This document shows positions 45,883 through 56,760 of a DNA stretch of 64,000 nt, piece after piece. A model generated the notes under the pieces. The model saw only the letters and a program-made list of their open reading frames with translations, did no database searches and had not been told where the DNA came from. Location: positions 159,791 through 223,790 of the forward strand of contig WBSF01000003.1 in assembly GCA_008923315.1 (NCBI GenBank), read 5' to 3'. Position 1 is the first letter of the stretch. Each line of letters begins with the position of its first letter. A program made the position numbers and the translations under genes. This DNA comes from Betaproteobacteria bacterium SCN1 (GTDB lineage: Bacteria > Pseudomonadota > Gammaproteobacteria > Burkholderiales > Thiobacillaceae).

Positions 45883-46842
45883 ATGCGCATGGACTGCACC
45901 GAAACGACCGTCTTGAAATCAATCACTGTCGCGATTTGTACTTTTCGGCGGCCGGACGGATTAAAGCGTCTGCTGCTCGAGTTCGGGCAGCAAAAAGACC
46001 TTTCGTCCTACAGTGTTCGAATGGTAGTGGTCGACAATGATCCCGAGGCAACAGCCAGGCCGGTCGTCGAAGAGGTTTTGTCTCGTGGCTATCCTTATCC
46101 GGTCGATTATTTCGTGGAGATGCATCCCGGTGTTGCGCATGCAAGAAATAGGTGCCTCGCCGAATCGTGCGGGGATTACATGGCATTCATCGACGATGAC
46201 GAGATTCCCACCGAGGCCTGGCTGGCAGAGCTGATTAAAAGCCAGATTGCCACGCAGGCGGATGTTGTATGTGGCCCGGTGCTTCCGAAATTCGACTCGC
46301 CGCCGCCCGACTGGGTGCTCGAAGCCCAGTTCTTCGAACGCAAAAGACATCCTGACAACACCAGGATTACCTGGCTTGATAGCCGCACGGGAAATGTTTT
46401 ATTCAGTCGTGAGGTAGTTGATCTGGCAGGTGGCGGATTTGACGAACGATTCTCCGCAAGCGGCGCAGAAGATGCCCTTTTCTTTTACCGCGCAGAGCGC
46501 CGCGGCGCTTCGATCTATTGGGCTGACCAAGCCTGCGTATATGAATATATACCTGATTCTCGAGTGAGTCTGAAGTGGTTCGCGCGCCGTGCCTATAAAG
46601 GTGGCCAGAATTGGGTCAGGATTCGCGCCGAGTCAAACCGCTATATCTGGCTGCCCATGGCACTCAGAGGTCTCGGGGCCCTGATCGCTGCAGCGATTGT
46701 ATTTGTGCCCGTCCTGTTGGTTTCCAGGGCACACGCAAGCCGGCTTGCCGTCCGCATGGCGGGGGACGTGGGAAAAATGACTGCATGGAAGGCGTCAACG
46801 CAGGTACACGGTTCCTATGCGTGCAGGCACTACACGGGGTGA
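45883..46842 (+). CDS. family 2 glycosyltransferase
   Basis: This 319-residue GT-A enzyme starts MRMDCTETTVLKSITVAICT. The nucleotide-sugar part has SITVAICTFRRPDGLKRLL and VRMVVVDNDPEATARPV, and the metal motif is DYMAFIDDDEIPTEAWLAEL (DDD at about 98). A C-terminal helix AAAIVFVPVLLVSR suggests membrane association. The donor and acceptor are unknown. An 86-base gap without a gene precedes it. Confidence 0.85.
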   Translation: MRMDCTETTVLKSITVAICTFRRPDGLKRLLLEFGQQKDLSSYSVRMVVVDNDPEATARPVVEEVLSRGYPYPVDYFVEMHPGVAHARNRCLAESCGDYMAFIDDDEIPTEAWLAELIKSQIATQADVVCGPVLPKFDSPPPDWVLEAQFFERKRHPDNTRITWLDSRTGNVLFSREVVDLAGGGFDERFSASGAEDALFFYRAERRGASIYWADQACVYEYIPDSRVSLKWFARRAYKGGQNWVRIRAESNRYIWLPMALRGLGALIAAAIVFVPVLLVSRAHASRLAVRMAGDVGKMTAWKASTQVHGSYACRHYTG

Positions 46843-46846
46843 TCGC

Positions 46847-48178
46847 GTGAAGATCACTCAAGTTTTACAGTCAACATTTCGATCTCTTATGTGTCTTGTC
46901 TGGCCCAGGTGTCTGCTGATTTTTCTTTTCGGCTGTTCCATGGCGGGGTCGTCCCTGGTCGTGTATGGCGGAAAACCCTTGCCAGTCAAGAGCCGGGTTG
47001 ACCGGGCGTATTTTGGATTCCATGCGCATCGTTTGGTGGAAAGGCATCCCGGGCCTGCCAATGGCAATCAGTTGTCTCCGTGGCCTGACCTGCCTTTCGG
47101 GTCGTGGCGACTATGGGATGCTTACGTAGCATGGCCCAATTTGCAGCCGCAGCGAGGGCGCTGGAATTTCAATACGCTCGACAAGTATGTGGATATGGCA
47201 GATGCTGCGGGCGTTGAAATTCTGCTGCCTCTCGGGTTGTCGCCTACATGGGCGTCCGCACGCCCCCAGGAGCCCTCGAGTTACAGACCCGGCAATGCCG
47301 CCGAACCTGTCAATCCGAACGACTGGCAATTGTATGTGCGCACTGTTGCCGAACGATACAAGGGCCGTATCAGGCAATACGAAATCTGGAATGAAATCAA
47401 TCTCAAGGGGTTTTACTCCGGGAGTCTCGAAACCTTGCTCGATATGGCGCGTATTGCTTACCAGGAAATCAAGCAAGTGGATCCTGAGGCCATTCTGGTG
47501 TCGCCCTCAATAACAGGCGATGGCCGTAATCCGGAATGGCTCGATCGTTATCTCTCGATGGGAGGCGGGCAATATGCCGATGTGATCGGCTATCACTTTT
47601 ATGTGCCGGCAAAAGCGCCCGAGGCGATGCTGCCACTGGTCGAGCGTGTGCGGGCCATCATGCGAAAGCATGGTGTGGGGGGTAAGCCGCTGTGGAATAC
47701 GGAATCAGGCTGGTGGATAGAGAATCTGAACCCTGCGGCCAGACTCGGAGCTGCCCATGAAAGCTGGAAACGTCTCGATCAACAGGCTGCTGTATCTTAT
47801 GTTTCGCGTGCCTTGATTCTGGGGTGGGCATCAGGCGTATCCCGTTTCTATTGGTATGCCTGGGACAATGCGGACATGGGTTTGTACGATCTATACGCTG
47901 GCGAGAATAAGCCCGCAGCGCGCGCATACGCACGCACGGCCTCCTGGCTGATTGGCCGCCGAATACTTGGGTGTGCCGGGTCGAGAGGTGTGTGGGTATG
48001 CGATTTGACCGATTCCGAAAGCCGGCCGGCGCATATCGTGTGGCGAGAACAGGATACCGTGGATTTCTGGAGTGTTCCCGCTGCATGGAAGGCAACCGTT
48101 ATTGAATCGCTCGATGGCGAAAACGGCACGGTAAGCAGAAGTATCCGGCTGGGTTGGCAGCCTGTTCTGATCAGATGA
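46847..48178 (+). CDS. glycoside hydrolase (clan GH-A, GH39-like)
   Basis: A predicted 443-residue enzyme from GTG 46847. The N-terminal hydrophobic leader ends in LIFLFGCSMAGSS, possibly a lipobox. The (beta/alpha)8 body shows YFGFHAHRL, RLWDAYVAWPNLQPQRGRWN, the acid/base Glu in YEIWNEINLKGF and the nucleophile Glu in PLWNTESGWW. This is the GH39/GH5-like clan GH-A layout. An EPS-locus hydrolase may trim or release the polymer made here. The AT-richer codon use matches its neighbours. The frame also extends to an ATG at 46817, which lies within the preceding gene. Confidence 0.82.
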   Translation: MKITQVLQSTFRSLMCLVWPRCLLIFLFGCSMAGSSLVVYGGKPLPVKSRVDRAYFGFHAHRLVERHPGPANGNQLSPWPDLPFGSWRLWDAYVAWPNLQPQRGRWNFNTLDKYVDMADAAGVEILLPLGLSPTWASARPQEPSSYRPGNAAEPVNPNDWQLYVRTVAERYKGRIRQYEIWNEINLKGFYSGSLETLLDMARIAYQEIKQVDPEAILVSPSITGDGRNPEWLDRYLSMGGGQYADVIGYHFYVPAKAPEAMLPLVERVRAIMRKHGVGGKPLWNTESGWWIENLNPAARLGAAHESWKRLDQQAAVSYVSRALILGWASGVSRFYWYAWDNADMGLYDLYAGENKPAARAYARTASWLIGRRILGCAGSRGVWVCDLTDSESRPAHIVWREQDTVDFWSVPAAWKATVIESLDGENGTVSRSIRLGWQPVLIR

Positions 48179-48274
48179 GGTGAGCTGCGGCTGCCAGCCT
48201 GATATTTTGGCCGCGGGTACATCGGACATATCTTTCCAGGGTACAGGTCAGCTTGATCCGGTATTCATAAAGAC

Positions 48275-49408
48275 ATGCAAAAGGTCGTCATCATCCAACG
48301 CAGGCTCACTCATTATCGTGTGCCGCTATTCGAGCGGTTGCGAGTGTTGTTGCATGCAAGGAACATAGATCTGCGTTTGATTGCAGGACAAGGCACTCAG
48401 GCAGAAAATCTGAAACAGGATGCGGGCTATTTGCCCTGGGCGGAACCCTTGAGTACTCGCTATTGGGCGGGAGGCCGTTTGTGCTGGCAGCCCTTGCGAC
48501 CATATTTGCACGATGTGGATCTGTTGATCGTCACACAAGAAAACAAACTACTGTTTAATCACCTTCTCGTGCTCATGCCGCGCCAGTATAAATTGGCGTT
48601 CTGGGGGCATGGCGCCAATTTGCAAAGCGATAGTCCGAATGGTTTGAAGGAGAGGTTCAAACGCTGGTCGACGAATCGTGTGGATTGGTGGTTCGCTTAC
48701 ACTCAGATGAGTGCTGCCTTGATAAAGACAGCGGGCTATTCAGAATCGAACATTACTGTTCTGAACAATGCAGTAGATACAGAACAGCTCATGAAGTTCC
48801 GGCGGGAAGTGACGCTTGATGAAACATCAGCCTTGCGTAAGGTGCTTGGGTTTGATGCTGGTCCCGTGGGTATTTACGTAGGCTCCCTGTACGCGGACAA
48901 ACGGTTGGATTTTTTGTTCGACGCGGCCAAGTCGATCCGGGAAGCAGTCCCGGATTTTCATTTGTTGATCGTAGGGGAGGGGGCGGAACGGGATAAAGTC
49001 CGTGCATGGTGCGACACGCATGCATGGTGCCGCTGGGTGGGTGCCCGATTCGGACGCGACAAGGCAGCCTGTATGTCAGTGGCTGACATCATGATCAACC
49101 CCGGAGGGCTGGGGTTGGGTATCCTGGATTCATTTGTGTGCGAGGTGCCTTTGATAACGATTTCCGGAGGTAAGCATGGGCCGGAAATTGCATATATCGA
49201 GAACGAAGTAAATGGCCTGATAACAGCCGATGGCTTGAAAAGCTATGTCGATGCTTGCGTGGGGTTGCTGCATACCCCTGCCAGACTGCAGCAGTTGCGC
49301 GCCGGCTGTGCGGAAAGTGCGCGTATATACACGATGGAAAACATGGCGCAGCGTTTTGCAGACGGCATTGTGCGTTGTCTGGGGACGAAGCGGGGTAAAC
49401 ATACATGA
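48275..49408 (+). CDS. family 4-type glycosyltransferase
   Basis: This 377-residue GT-B enzyme has an N-terminal YRVPLFERLRVLLHARNIDL segment. The donor-binding half has VGIYVGSLYADKRLDFLFDA (the GRLxxxKxxxxL region), HLLIVGEGAERDKV and NPGGLGLGILDSFVCEVPLI, where the usual E-x7-E is not obvious. A 96-base gap after the hydrolase gene contains no gene. AT-rich codon use continues to here. The stop overlaps the next gene (ATGA). Confidence 0.82.
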   Translation: MQKVVIIQRRLTHYRVPLFERLRVLLHARNIDLRLIAGQGTQAENLKQDAGYLPWAEPLSTRYWAGGRLCWQPLRPYLHDVDLLIVTQENKLLFNHLLVLMPRQYKLAFWGHGANLQSDSPNGLKERFKRWSTNRVDWWFAYTQMSAALIKTAGYSESNITVLNNAVDTEQLMKFRREVTLDETSALRKVLGFDAGPVGIYVGSLYADKRLDFLFDAAKSIREAVPDFHLLIVGEGAERDKVRAWCDTHAWCRWVGARFGRDKAACMSVADIMINPGGLGLGILDSFVCEVPLITISGGKHGPEIAYIENEVNGLITADGLKSYVDACVGLLHTPARLQQLRAGCAESARIYTMENMAQRFADGIVRCLGTKRGKHT

Positions 49409-50562
49409 ATTGCCGTGTGCTTGTCGTCCATAATGCCTACCAGCAGTTAGGCGGCGAAGACAGGGTGGTGGCGTCCGAGATCGAGTTGCTGCGTGCACAT
49501 GGGCATGCAGTGGAAACCTATGCCCGCAGCAACGACGAGGTGGTGGGGATGTCGCCGATGACCCTGGCGCGACACACCCTGTGGTCGGGTCGTACGGCAC
49601 GGGAATTGGCTGCACTGATCGTCCGTTTCCGGCCCGACGTGATTCATGCGCACAATACGTTTCCACTGATCTCCCCTGCGCTCTACTGGGCGGCGGCGCG
49701 TGCCGGGGTGCCGGTGGTGCAGACATTGCACAACTTTCGCCTGATGTGCCTGAATGCGCTTTTTCTGCGCGAAGGCAGGGTGTGCGAAGACTGCATCGGA
49801 CATGCCCCCTGGCGCGGGGTGACGCGAGCGTGCTATCGCGGTTCGCGCCAGGCTTCGGCAGCGTTGGCGGGAATGCTGGCGTTGCATCGTGGGCTGGGCA
49901 CGTATCGCAACAAGGTGGCGCGTTATATTGCGCTGAATGATTTTTGCCGGAACAAATTCATCGAGGGCGGCCTGCCGGCTGAACGGGTGGTTGTCAAGCC
50001 GAATTTCGTGGATTTCGATACACCCGGACTCGGGCTGCGCTCGGGTTTGTTGTTTGTGGGACGGTTGTCGATGGAGAAAGGCGTGGCGACACTGGCCGAA
50101 GCCATGCGACGGTTACCGGATGAAGTGCTGCGGGTGGTGGGAGATGGACCGGAAGCCAATCTGCTCGATGACGTACGGGGTGTGATACGGCTGGGTAGCC
50201 AACCCGGTAACATGGTGCGCCAGGAAATGGCCCATGCGCTGGCACTGGTCGTGCCGAGCATCTGGTACGAGAATTTCCCGCGTACGATCGTGGAAGCTTT
50301 CGCTGCCGGCTTGCCTGTGATCGCCAGTCGCATTGGCGCGCTAGCCGATATCGTGACGGACCGAAAAACCGGCCTTCTTTTCAACCCGGCCGATCCGGCC
50401 GATTTCGCAGAAAAAATGGCCTGGGCTTCGGCACACCCTCAAGAAATGGCAGAGATGGGACGCAATGCCCGTGCACAGTACGAGATGGCATTCTCGCCGG
50501 AGGTGAATTATCGGCGCTTGATCGACATCTACGAGGAAGCGCGGGCCGAGCGGCCGCTATGA
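49405..50562 (+). CDS. family 4 glycosyltransferase
   Basis: This 385-residue GT-B enzyme starts MNCRVLVVHNAYQQLGGEDR. Acceptor side: IHAHNTFPLISPALYWAAAR. Donor side: GLLFVGRLSMEKGVATLAEA, LRVVGDGPEAN and the E-x7-E motif in YENFPRTIVEAFAAGLPVIA. Codon use returns to the high-GC pattern. It overlaps its neighbours on both sides, so it is part of a coupled run. Confidence 0.9.
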   Translation: MNCRVLVVHNAYQQLGGEDRVVASEIELLRAHGHAVETYARSNDEVVGMSPMTLARHTLWSGRTARELAALIVRFRPDVIHAHNTFPLISPALYWAAARAGVPVVQTLHNFRLMCLNALFLREGRVCEDCIGHAPWRGVTRACYRGSRQASAALAGMLALHRGLGTYRNKVARYIALNDFCRNKFIEGGLPAERVVVKPNFVDFDTPGLGLRSGLLFVGRLSMEKGVATLAEAMRRLPDEVLRVVGDGPEANLLDDVRGVIRLGSQPGNMVRQEMAHALALVVPSIWYENFPRTIVEAFAAGLPVIASRIGALADIVTDRKTGLLFNPADPADFAEKMAWASAHPQEMAEMGRNARAQYEMAFSPEVNYRRLIDIYEEARAERPL

Positions 50563-51332
50563 GAAAAGCATTTCAGGAGATCGATTTCCGTACCACAGGT
50601 TTCGTGCTGGGTGCGCGTATCGATGCGTTTTCATGGGACACTGCGCTGGATCGCCTGATGCGCTGGGCGCACGCGCGCGAAAGCCGCTACGTCACGATTT
50701 GCAACGTACATGTGGTGGTGAGCGCATCGAGGGGCGCAGCCTATCGCGATGTCATCAATGCTGCGGACATGGCCACGCCCGACGGCGCGCCGGTGGCGTG
50801 GATGCTGCGCCGGCAGGGCTTTGCCAACCAGCCGCGCATCAGTGGGCCGGACGTGATGTGGGCATTGTGCGGGCGGTGCGCATCCGAAGGCGTACCGGTC
50901 TATTGCTACGGCAGCACGGAAACCACGCTGGGTTTGCTGCAGACCCGGTTGGCGGCGGCGTTTCCGACGTTGAAGATGACGACGGAGTCACCGCCCTTTC
51001 GCGCATTGACGGCAGAAGAGGACGCGGCGGCGGTGGCGCGCATCAACGAGAGTGGAGCAGGCATCGTGTTCGTCGGCCTGGGCTGCCCCAAGCAGGAACA
51101 CTGGATGGCGGCGCATCGCGGCCAGGTGAATGCGGTGATGATCGGTGTGGGTGCGGCCTTCGATTTCCACGCCGGCACGGTGCGGCGTGCGCCGGCCTGG
51201 ATGCGCGACAACGGGTTGGAATGGCTGCACCGCTTGTTGTCCGAGCCGCGCCGGTTGTGGAAACGCTATCTGGTGACGAATACGCTGTTTATCGTGGGGG
51301 CGTTGCGGCAATTATGGTTCGGGCGAAGCTGA
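50559..51332 (+). CDS. WecG/TagA/CpsF family glycosyltransferase
   Basis: This 257-residue GT26 enzyme has DAFSWDTALDRLMRWA, CNVHVVVSASRGAAYRDVIN, the catalytic-site DMATPDGAPVAWMLRR, VYCYGSTETTLGLLQTRL and FVGLGCPKQEHWMAAHR. Family members transfer N-acetylmannosamine or related sugars to lipid-linked intermediates. It overlaps the upstream glycosyltransferase gene by four bases. Confidence 0.9.
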   Translation: MRKAFQEIDFRTTGFVLGARIDAFSWDTALDRLMRWAHARESRYVTICNVHVVVSASRGAAYRDVINAADMATPDGAPVAWMLRRQGFANQPRISGPDVMWALCGRCASEGVPVYCYGSTETTLGLLQTRLAAAFPTLKMTTESPPFRALTAEEDAAAVARINESGAGIVFVGLGCPKQEHWMAAHRGQVNAVMIGVGAAFDFHAGTVRRAPAWMRDNGLEWLHRLLSEPRRLWKRYLVTNTLFIVGALRQLWFGRS

Positions 51333-51333
51333 A

Positions 51334-51675
51334 ATGCGTATGCCGCGTATCGCATTGCTGATTGCGCTGGGGCTGCTTGCTGTCTATGTATGGGCCAATT
51401 ATCAGCCCGAGGCTGCCGGTGTTGTGCCGCCGCCCTGGGACAAGCTGGCGCACAGTATCGGGTTTGCGGCACTGGCGGGGCTGTTTGTATGGGGGATGGG
51501 CCGTCGCGCGTGGCCTTGGGTTCTGGCGGGGGGGCTGTTGTTCGCCGGCTGGGACGAGTGGCATCAGCTTGCCTTGCCTGGACGTTCGCCCGATCTCGGC
51601 GACTGGATGGCGGATGCAGTCGGTACACTGGCGGGGATAGGACTGGCTTTGGCTGCGGGGAGGAAGCGAATGTGA
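51334..51675 (+). CDS. VanZ-like membrane protein
   Basis: A 113-residue protein with about four short helices. The VanZ-like pattern includes [50 protein letters not shown] and [16 protein letters not shown]. Such proteins are often found in polysaccharide operons; the role is unknown. The start follows the preceding stop by one base and its stop overlaps rfbB (GTGA). Confidence 0.85.
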   Translation: MRMPRIALLIALGLLAVYVWANYQPEAAGVVPPPWDKLAHSIGFAALAGLFVWGMGRRAWPWVLAGGLLFAGWDEWHQLALPGRSPDLGDWMADAVGTLAGIGLALAAGRKRM

Positions 51676-52735
51676 TCCTGGTTACCGGAGGCGCCGGTTT
51701 CATCGGCGCCAATTTCATCCTGGACTGGCTGCGGCTGCACGACGAGCCGGTGCTCAATCTCGACAAGCTGACCTACGCGGGCAATCTGGCCAGCCTGGCA
51801 GGTTTGCAGGGCGATGGGCGCCATGTATTCGTTCGGGGCGACATCGGGGATCGCGGCTTGGTGGCGCGTCTGCTGGCGGAATACCGGCCGCGCGCGATCC
51901 TTAATTTCGCCGCCGAATCGCATGTGGACCGTTCGATCCACGGCCCGGAGGATTTCATCCAGACCAACGTGGTGGGGACTTTCCATCTGCTGGAGACGGC
52001 GCGCGCCTACTGGGCAGGGCTGTCCGGGGGCGAGCGGGACGCGTTCCGGTTTCTGCACGTATCCACCGACGAGGTCTACGGTTCGCTCGGTCCGCACGAC
52101 GCGCCCTTTACCGAGACCACGCCCTACGCGCCCAACAGTCCCTATTCCGCAAGCAAGGCGGCATCCGGCCATCTGGTGCGTGCCAGCCATCATACCTACG
52201 GGCTGCCCACACTCACAACCAACTGTTCCAACAACTACGGCCCTTTCCAGTTTCCGGAAAAGCTGATTCCGCTGATGATCCTGAATGCCCTGCAGGGCAA
52301 GCCGCTGCCGGTCTATGGGGATGGCCTTAACGTGCGCGACTGGCTGTATGTGACCGACCATTGCGCGGCGATCCGCGCAGTGCTGGCGTGCGGCCGGACG
52401 GGTGAAACCTACAATGTGGGCGGCTGGAACGAAATGCCCAACATCGAAATCGTGCACACCGTTTGTGCCCTGCTCGACGACATGCGCCCCGACCCCCGAG
52501 GTCCGCGTGCACGCCTGATTGCGCATGTGCCGGACCGTCCGGGGCACGACCGCCGCTACGCCATCGATGCCGGCAGGATCCATCGCGAACTCGGCTGGAA
52601 GCCGGCCGAAACCTTCGGGTCCGGTATCCGCAAGACGGTGAAATGGTATCTGGAGCATGCGGCGTGGACCGATCAGGTGACCAGCGGCGGCTACCGGGAA
52701 TGGATGAGTCTGAACTATGCGGAGAGGCAGGCGTG

Positions 52736-52736
<1 letters not shown>
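51672..52736 (+). CDS. rfbB: dTDP-glucose 4,6-dehydratase
   Basis: This 354-residue extended SDR starts at GTG 51672 ([20 protein letters not shown]). The NAD-binding [11 protein letters not shown], the [20 protein letters not shown] loop, the active-site [10 protein letters not shown] and the catalytic [13 protein letters not shown] are all intact. It is the second step of dTDP-L-rhamnose synthesis. It overlaps the VanZ-like gene. Confidence 0.95.
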
Positions 52737-53617
<881 letters not shown>

Positions 53618-53672
53618 AAGGCGCGACGCAAGCGGCTTTTGCTTTCGCGCCTGGCTCCCTTCTTTTGTCTCG

Positions 53673-54215
53673 ATGAACGTTACCGAAACCGTTCTCCCCG
53701 GCGTGAAGCTCCTCGAACCGCGCGTCTTCGAGGATGCGCGCGGCTTCCTGCTGGAAAGCTGGAACCGGCGGACGTTTGCCGCGCTGGGTCTTGTGGCCGA
53801 TTTCGTGCAGGACAACCATTCACGTTCCCGCCGGGGCGTGCTGCGCGGGTTGCATTATCAGCTGCATGCGCCGCAGGGCAAGCTGGTGCGGGTGGTGAAC
53901 GGCGCGGTGTTCGACGTGGTGGTCGATCTGCGGCAGTCGTCGCCCACGTTCGGACAATGGACGGGTACGGAACTGTCGGCCGAAAACCACCGCATGATCT
54001 GGATTCCGCCCGGGTGCGCGCACGGTTTCCTGGTACTGTCCGAAACTGCGGATGTGTTCTACAAGGCCGCCGCCCATTACGCGCCGCAGTGGGATCGCGG
54101 CATTCGCTGGGACGACCCGGCCATCGGCGTGCGCTGGCCCCTGGCCGGCCCGCCTGTCCTGTCCGACAAGGACCGGGCGTGGCCTGTCCTGCGGGACGCC
54201 GAGGTCTACGCATGA
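53673..54215 (+). CDS. rfbC: dTDP-4-dehydrorhamnose 3,5-epimerase
   Basis: This 180-residue cupin-fold epimerase starts MNVTETVLPGVKLLEPRVFE. The catalytic His is in GVLRGLHYQLHAPQGKLVRV, with FVQDNHSRSRRG before it and the second-site Tyr in DVFYKAAAHYAPQWDRGIRW. Third enzyme of the rhamnose pathway. A 55-base gap follows rfbA, and rfbD overlaps its stop. Confidence 0.95.
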   Translation: MNVTETVLPGVKLLEPRVFEDARGFLLESWNRRTFAALGLVADFVQDNHSRSRRGVLRGLHYQLHAPQGKLVRVVNGAVFDVVVDLRQSSPTFGQWTGTELSAENHRMIWIPPGCAHGFLVLSETADVFYKAAAHYAPQWDRGIRWDDPAIGVRWPLAGPPVLSDKDRAWPVLRDAEVYA

Positions 54216-55111
54216 GCGGCGCCCGGACGCGCATCCTGCTCACCGGCGCGAACGGCCAGATCGGCTGGGAACTGCGCCGTACGCTGGGCGCACTGGGCGA
54301 AGTCGTGGCGGCCGACGCCCGCATGCTCGATCTCGCGAATCCAGATACGGTGCGCTCGACGGTGCGTGCGATCGCGCCGGCGATCATCGTCAACGCCGCC
54401 GCCTATACCGCGGTGGACCGGGCGGAAAGCGAGCCCGAGTGCGCCCGCGCCGTGAACGCCGCCGGCCCTGGCGTGCTGGCGGAAGAGGCGGCGCGGCTCG
54501 ACGCCCTGCTGGTGCATTACTCTACCGACCATGTCTTCGACGGCTGCGGCGAAACGGCCTGGCGCGAGGACGACGCCCCCGGTCCGCTCAACGTCTACGG
54601 GGCAAGCAAGCTGGAAGGCGAACGCGCCGTCGCGGCGAGCGGCTGCGCGCATCTCGTCTTTCGTACCGCCTGGGTCTACGGCCTGCGCGGCGGCAATTTC
54701 CTGCTGACGCTGCGCCGCCAGATGCGGGAACGGCCCGAACTGCGGGTCGTGGCCGACCAGATCGGCGCGCCGACCTGGTGCCGCGACGTGGCCGAGGCCA
54801 CCGCACAGGTGCTGGCGCAGGTCGCGTCGCCAGCCGGTGGATTCGATCGCGCAGCCCCGTGGGGGGTCTACCACATGACGAATGCCGGCGAGACGTCCCG
54901 CCATGGGTTTGCGGAGGCCATTCGCGCGCTCGACGATTTCGACGAGACCTGTGTTCCCGCCAGGCTGGTGCCGGTCGACAGCCGGGACTACCCCGTGCCG
55001 GCGCGGCGCCCGCTCAATTCGCGGCTGGACAATACCCGGCTGCGGCATACTTTCGGGTTGCACCTGCGCGACTGGCGCGAGGCGCTGGCTCTGTGCATGA
55101 ATCCGGTTTGA
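54212..55111 (+). CDS. rfbD: dTDP-4-dehydrorhamnose reductase
   Basis: This 299-residue SDR-type reductase starts [33 protein letters not shown] binds the cofactor, [16 protein letters not shown] and [10 protein letters not shown] follow, and the catalytic YxxxK is [12 protein letters not shown]. It completes dTDP-L-rhamnose synthesis. It is coupled to rfbC by ATGA. Confidence 0.95.
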   Translation: MSGARTRILLTGANGQIGWELRRTLGALGEVVAADARMLDLANPDTVRSTVRAIAPAIIVNAAAYTAVDRAESEPECARAVNAAGPGVLAEEAARLDALLVHYSTDHVFDGCGETAWREDDAPGPLNVYGASKLEGERAVAASGCAHLVFRTAWVYGLRGGNFLLTLRRQMRERPELRVVADQIGAPTWCRDVAEATAQVLAQVASPAGGFDRAAPWGVYHMTNAGETSRHGFAEAIRALDDFDETCVPARLVPVDSRDYPVPARRPLNSRLDNTRLRHTFGLHLRDWREALALCMNPV

Positions 55112-55130
55112 ACATCCAGGAGGAAACGGA

Positions 55131-56144
55131 ATGAACGTGCTGCTGACCGGCGGCGCCGGTTACATCGGCTCGCACACCGCGGTGGAATGCCTCGCGGCCG
55201 GCCACGAGGTCGTGGTGTTCGACAACCTGTCGAACAGCAGCGTTAAATCGCTTGACCGCGTGGCGCGGATCGCCGGCCGGCCGGCGGCGTTCGTGGAGGG
55301 CGACATCCGCGAACGGGCTGCGCTGCGGGCGGTATTCGCCCGGCATGCCATCGATGCGGTGGTGCATTTCGCGGGTCTCAAGGCCGTGGGCGAGTCGGTC
55401 GAGAAGCCGCTGCTCTATTACGACAACAACATCGCCGGCAGCATCGCGCTGTTCGAGGTCATGGCGGAGGCAGGCGTGAAGTCGGTGGTGTTTTCCTCCT
55501 CGGCCACCGTGTACGGCGATCCGGCGCGCGTGCCGATCACCGAGGATTTCCCGCTGTCGGCGACCAATCCCTACGGCCGCTCCAAGCTTTTCATCGAAGA
55601 GATGCTGCGCGATGTCGCACGATCCGACGGCGGCTGGACGATCGCGCTGCTGCGGTATTTCAACCCGGTGGGGGCACATGAATCGGGTCTCATCGGCGAA
55701 GACCCGCGCGGCATTCCCAACAACCTCATGCCCTACATCGCACAGGTGGCGGTGGGGCGGCGGCCGCACCTGAACGTGTTCGGCGGCGATTACCCCACGC
55801 CTGACGGCACGGGCGTACGCGACTACATCCACGTGGTCGATCTCGCGCGCGGCCATCTGGCTGCGTTGAACCGGCTGCATCACAACACGGGCGGCGTGCA
55901 TGTCTGGAACCTGGGGACCGGGCGCGGCGTGTCGGTGCTGGAGATGGTGCGCGCGTTCGAAGCTGCCAGCGGCAGGCCGGTGCCTTACGAAATCGTCGCG
56001 CGGCGTCCCGGCGATGTGGCGCAGTGCTGGGCCGACCCGGCGCGCGCCGCGCACGATCTTGGCTGGCGCGCGGTATACGACCTGCCACGCATGTGTGCCG
56101 ATGCGTGGCGCTGGCAGTCGCAGAATCCGGACGGCTATACCTGA
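55131..56144 (+). CDS. galE: UDP-glucose 4-epimerase
   Basis: This 337-residue SDR enzyme starts [20 protein letters not shown]. The NAD motif [33 protein letters not shown] and the catalytic [12 protein letters not shown] are complete. It supplies UDP-galactose, probably the last precursor of this polysaccharide. A strong ribosome-binding site (aggagg) lies 8 bases upstream. Last plus-strand gene of the EPS region. Confidence 0.96.
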   Translation: MNVLLTGGAGYIGSHTAVECLAAGHEVVVFDNLSNSSVKSLDRVARIAGRPAAFVEGDIRERAALRAVFARHAIDAVVHFAGLKAVGESVEKPLLYYDNNIAGSIALFEVMAEAGVKSVVFSSSATVYGDPARVPITEDFPLSATNPYGRSKLFIEEMLRDVARSDGGWTIALLRYFNPVGAHESGLIGEDPRGIPNNLMPYIAQVAVGRRPHLNVFGGDYPTPDGTGVRDYIHVVDLARGHLAALNRLHHNTGGVHVWNLGTGRGVSVLEMVRAFEAASGRPVPYEIVARRPGDVAQCWADPARAAHDLGWRAVYDLPRMCADAWRWQSQNPDGYT

Positions 56145-56160
56145 ATCGCCGGCCTTCGGC

Positions 56161-56757
56161 TTACTTCCGCGTGCCGAAAATCCCCCGTCCCCTGAAGTAC
56201 TGCACGCCCAGCCAGCCGCCGAACAATCCGCCCAGGTGCGCGAAATGCGCCACGCCGGCAGCGGTGCCGGTCACGCCGAGTACCAGTTCGACGAGGCCGT
56301 AGAGAAACACGAAGGTGCGCGCGGGAATCCGCACGAAGGGCAGGAACACCAAGGTGATGACCCGGTTGGGGAAATACATCGCATAGGCCAGCAAGAGGCC
56401 AAAGACCCCGCCGGATGCGCCGACGACCGCGCCGCCGGATGCGCCGAAATAGCCGCCTACGGCGATCTGTGTCATGGCTGCGACGACGACGCTGAGCAGA
56501 TAGGTGAGCAGGTAGCGCAGGTCGTTCCAGCGCCGTTCGAGTTCGGCACCGAACATCCACAGCGCGAGCATGTTGAAGCCCAGATGCAGTGGCGAGCCGT
56601 GCAGGAAACTGTAGGTGACGAGCTGCCAGTAGTGGAAGGCGCCGCCGGAGCCGGGCGGCCACAGGGCGAAGGTGCGCGCGAGGTCGGGGCCGGTGAAGAT
56701 GGCCAGTCCGTAGACCATCACGTTCAGCAGGATGAGGGTGAGTGTGATCGGTGGCAT
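56161..56757 (-). CDS. rhomboid family intramembrane serine protease
   Basis: This 198-residue protein has six hydrophobic helices. The rhomboid features are FLHGSPLHLGFNMLALWMFG (the conserved HxxxN), the catalytic Ser in VVGASGGVFGLLLAYA, and the His in AGVAHFAHLGGLFGGWL. The stop lies 16 bases from the galE stop. The substrate is unknown. It is downstream of recJ but separated from it by a large palindrome. Confidence 0.9.
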   Translation of the reverse strand: MPPITLTLILLNVMVYGLAIFTGPDLARTFALWPPGSGGAFHYWQLVTYSFLHGSPLHLGFNMLALWMFGAELERRWNDLRYLLTYLLSVVVAAMTQIAVGGYFGASGGAVVGASGGVFGLLLAYAMYFPNRVITLVFLPFVRIPARTFVFLYGLVELVLGVTGTAAGVAHFAHLGGLFGGWLGVQYFRGRGIFGTRK

Positions 56758-56760
56758 GGG

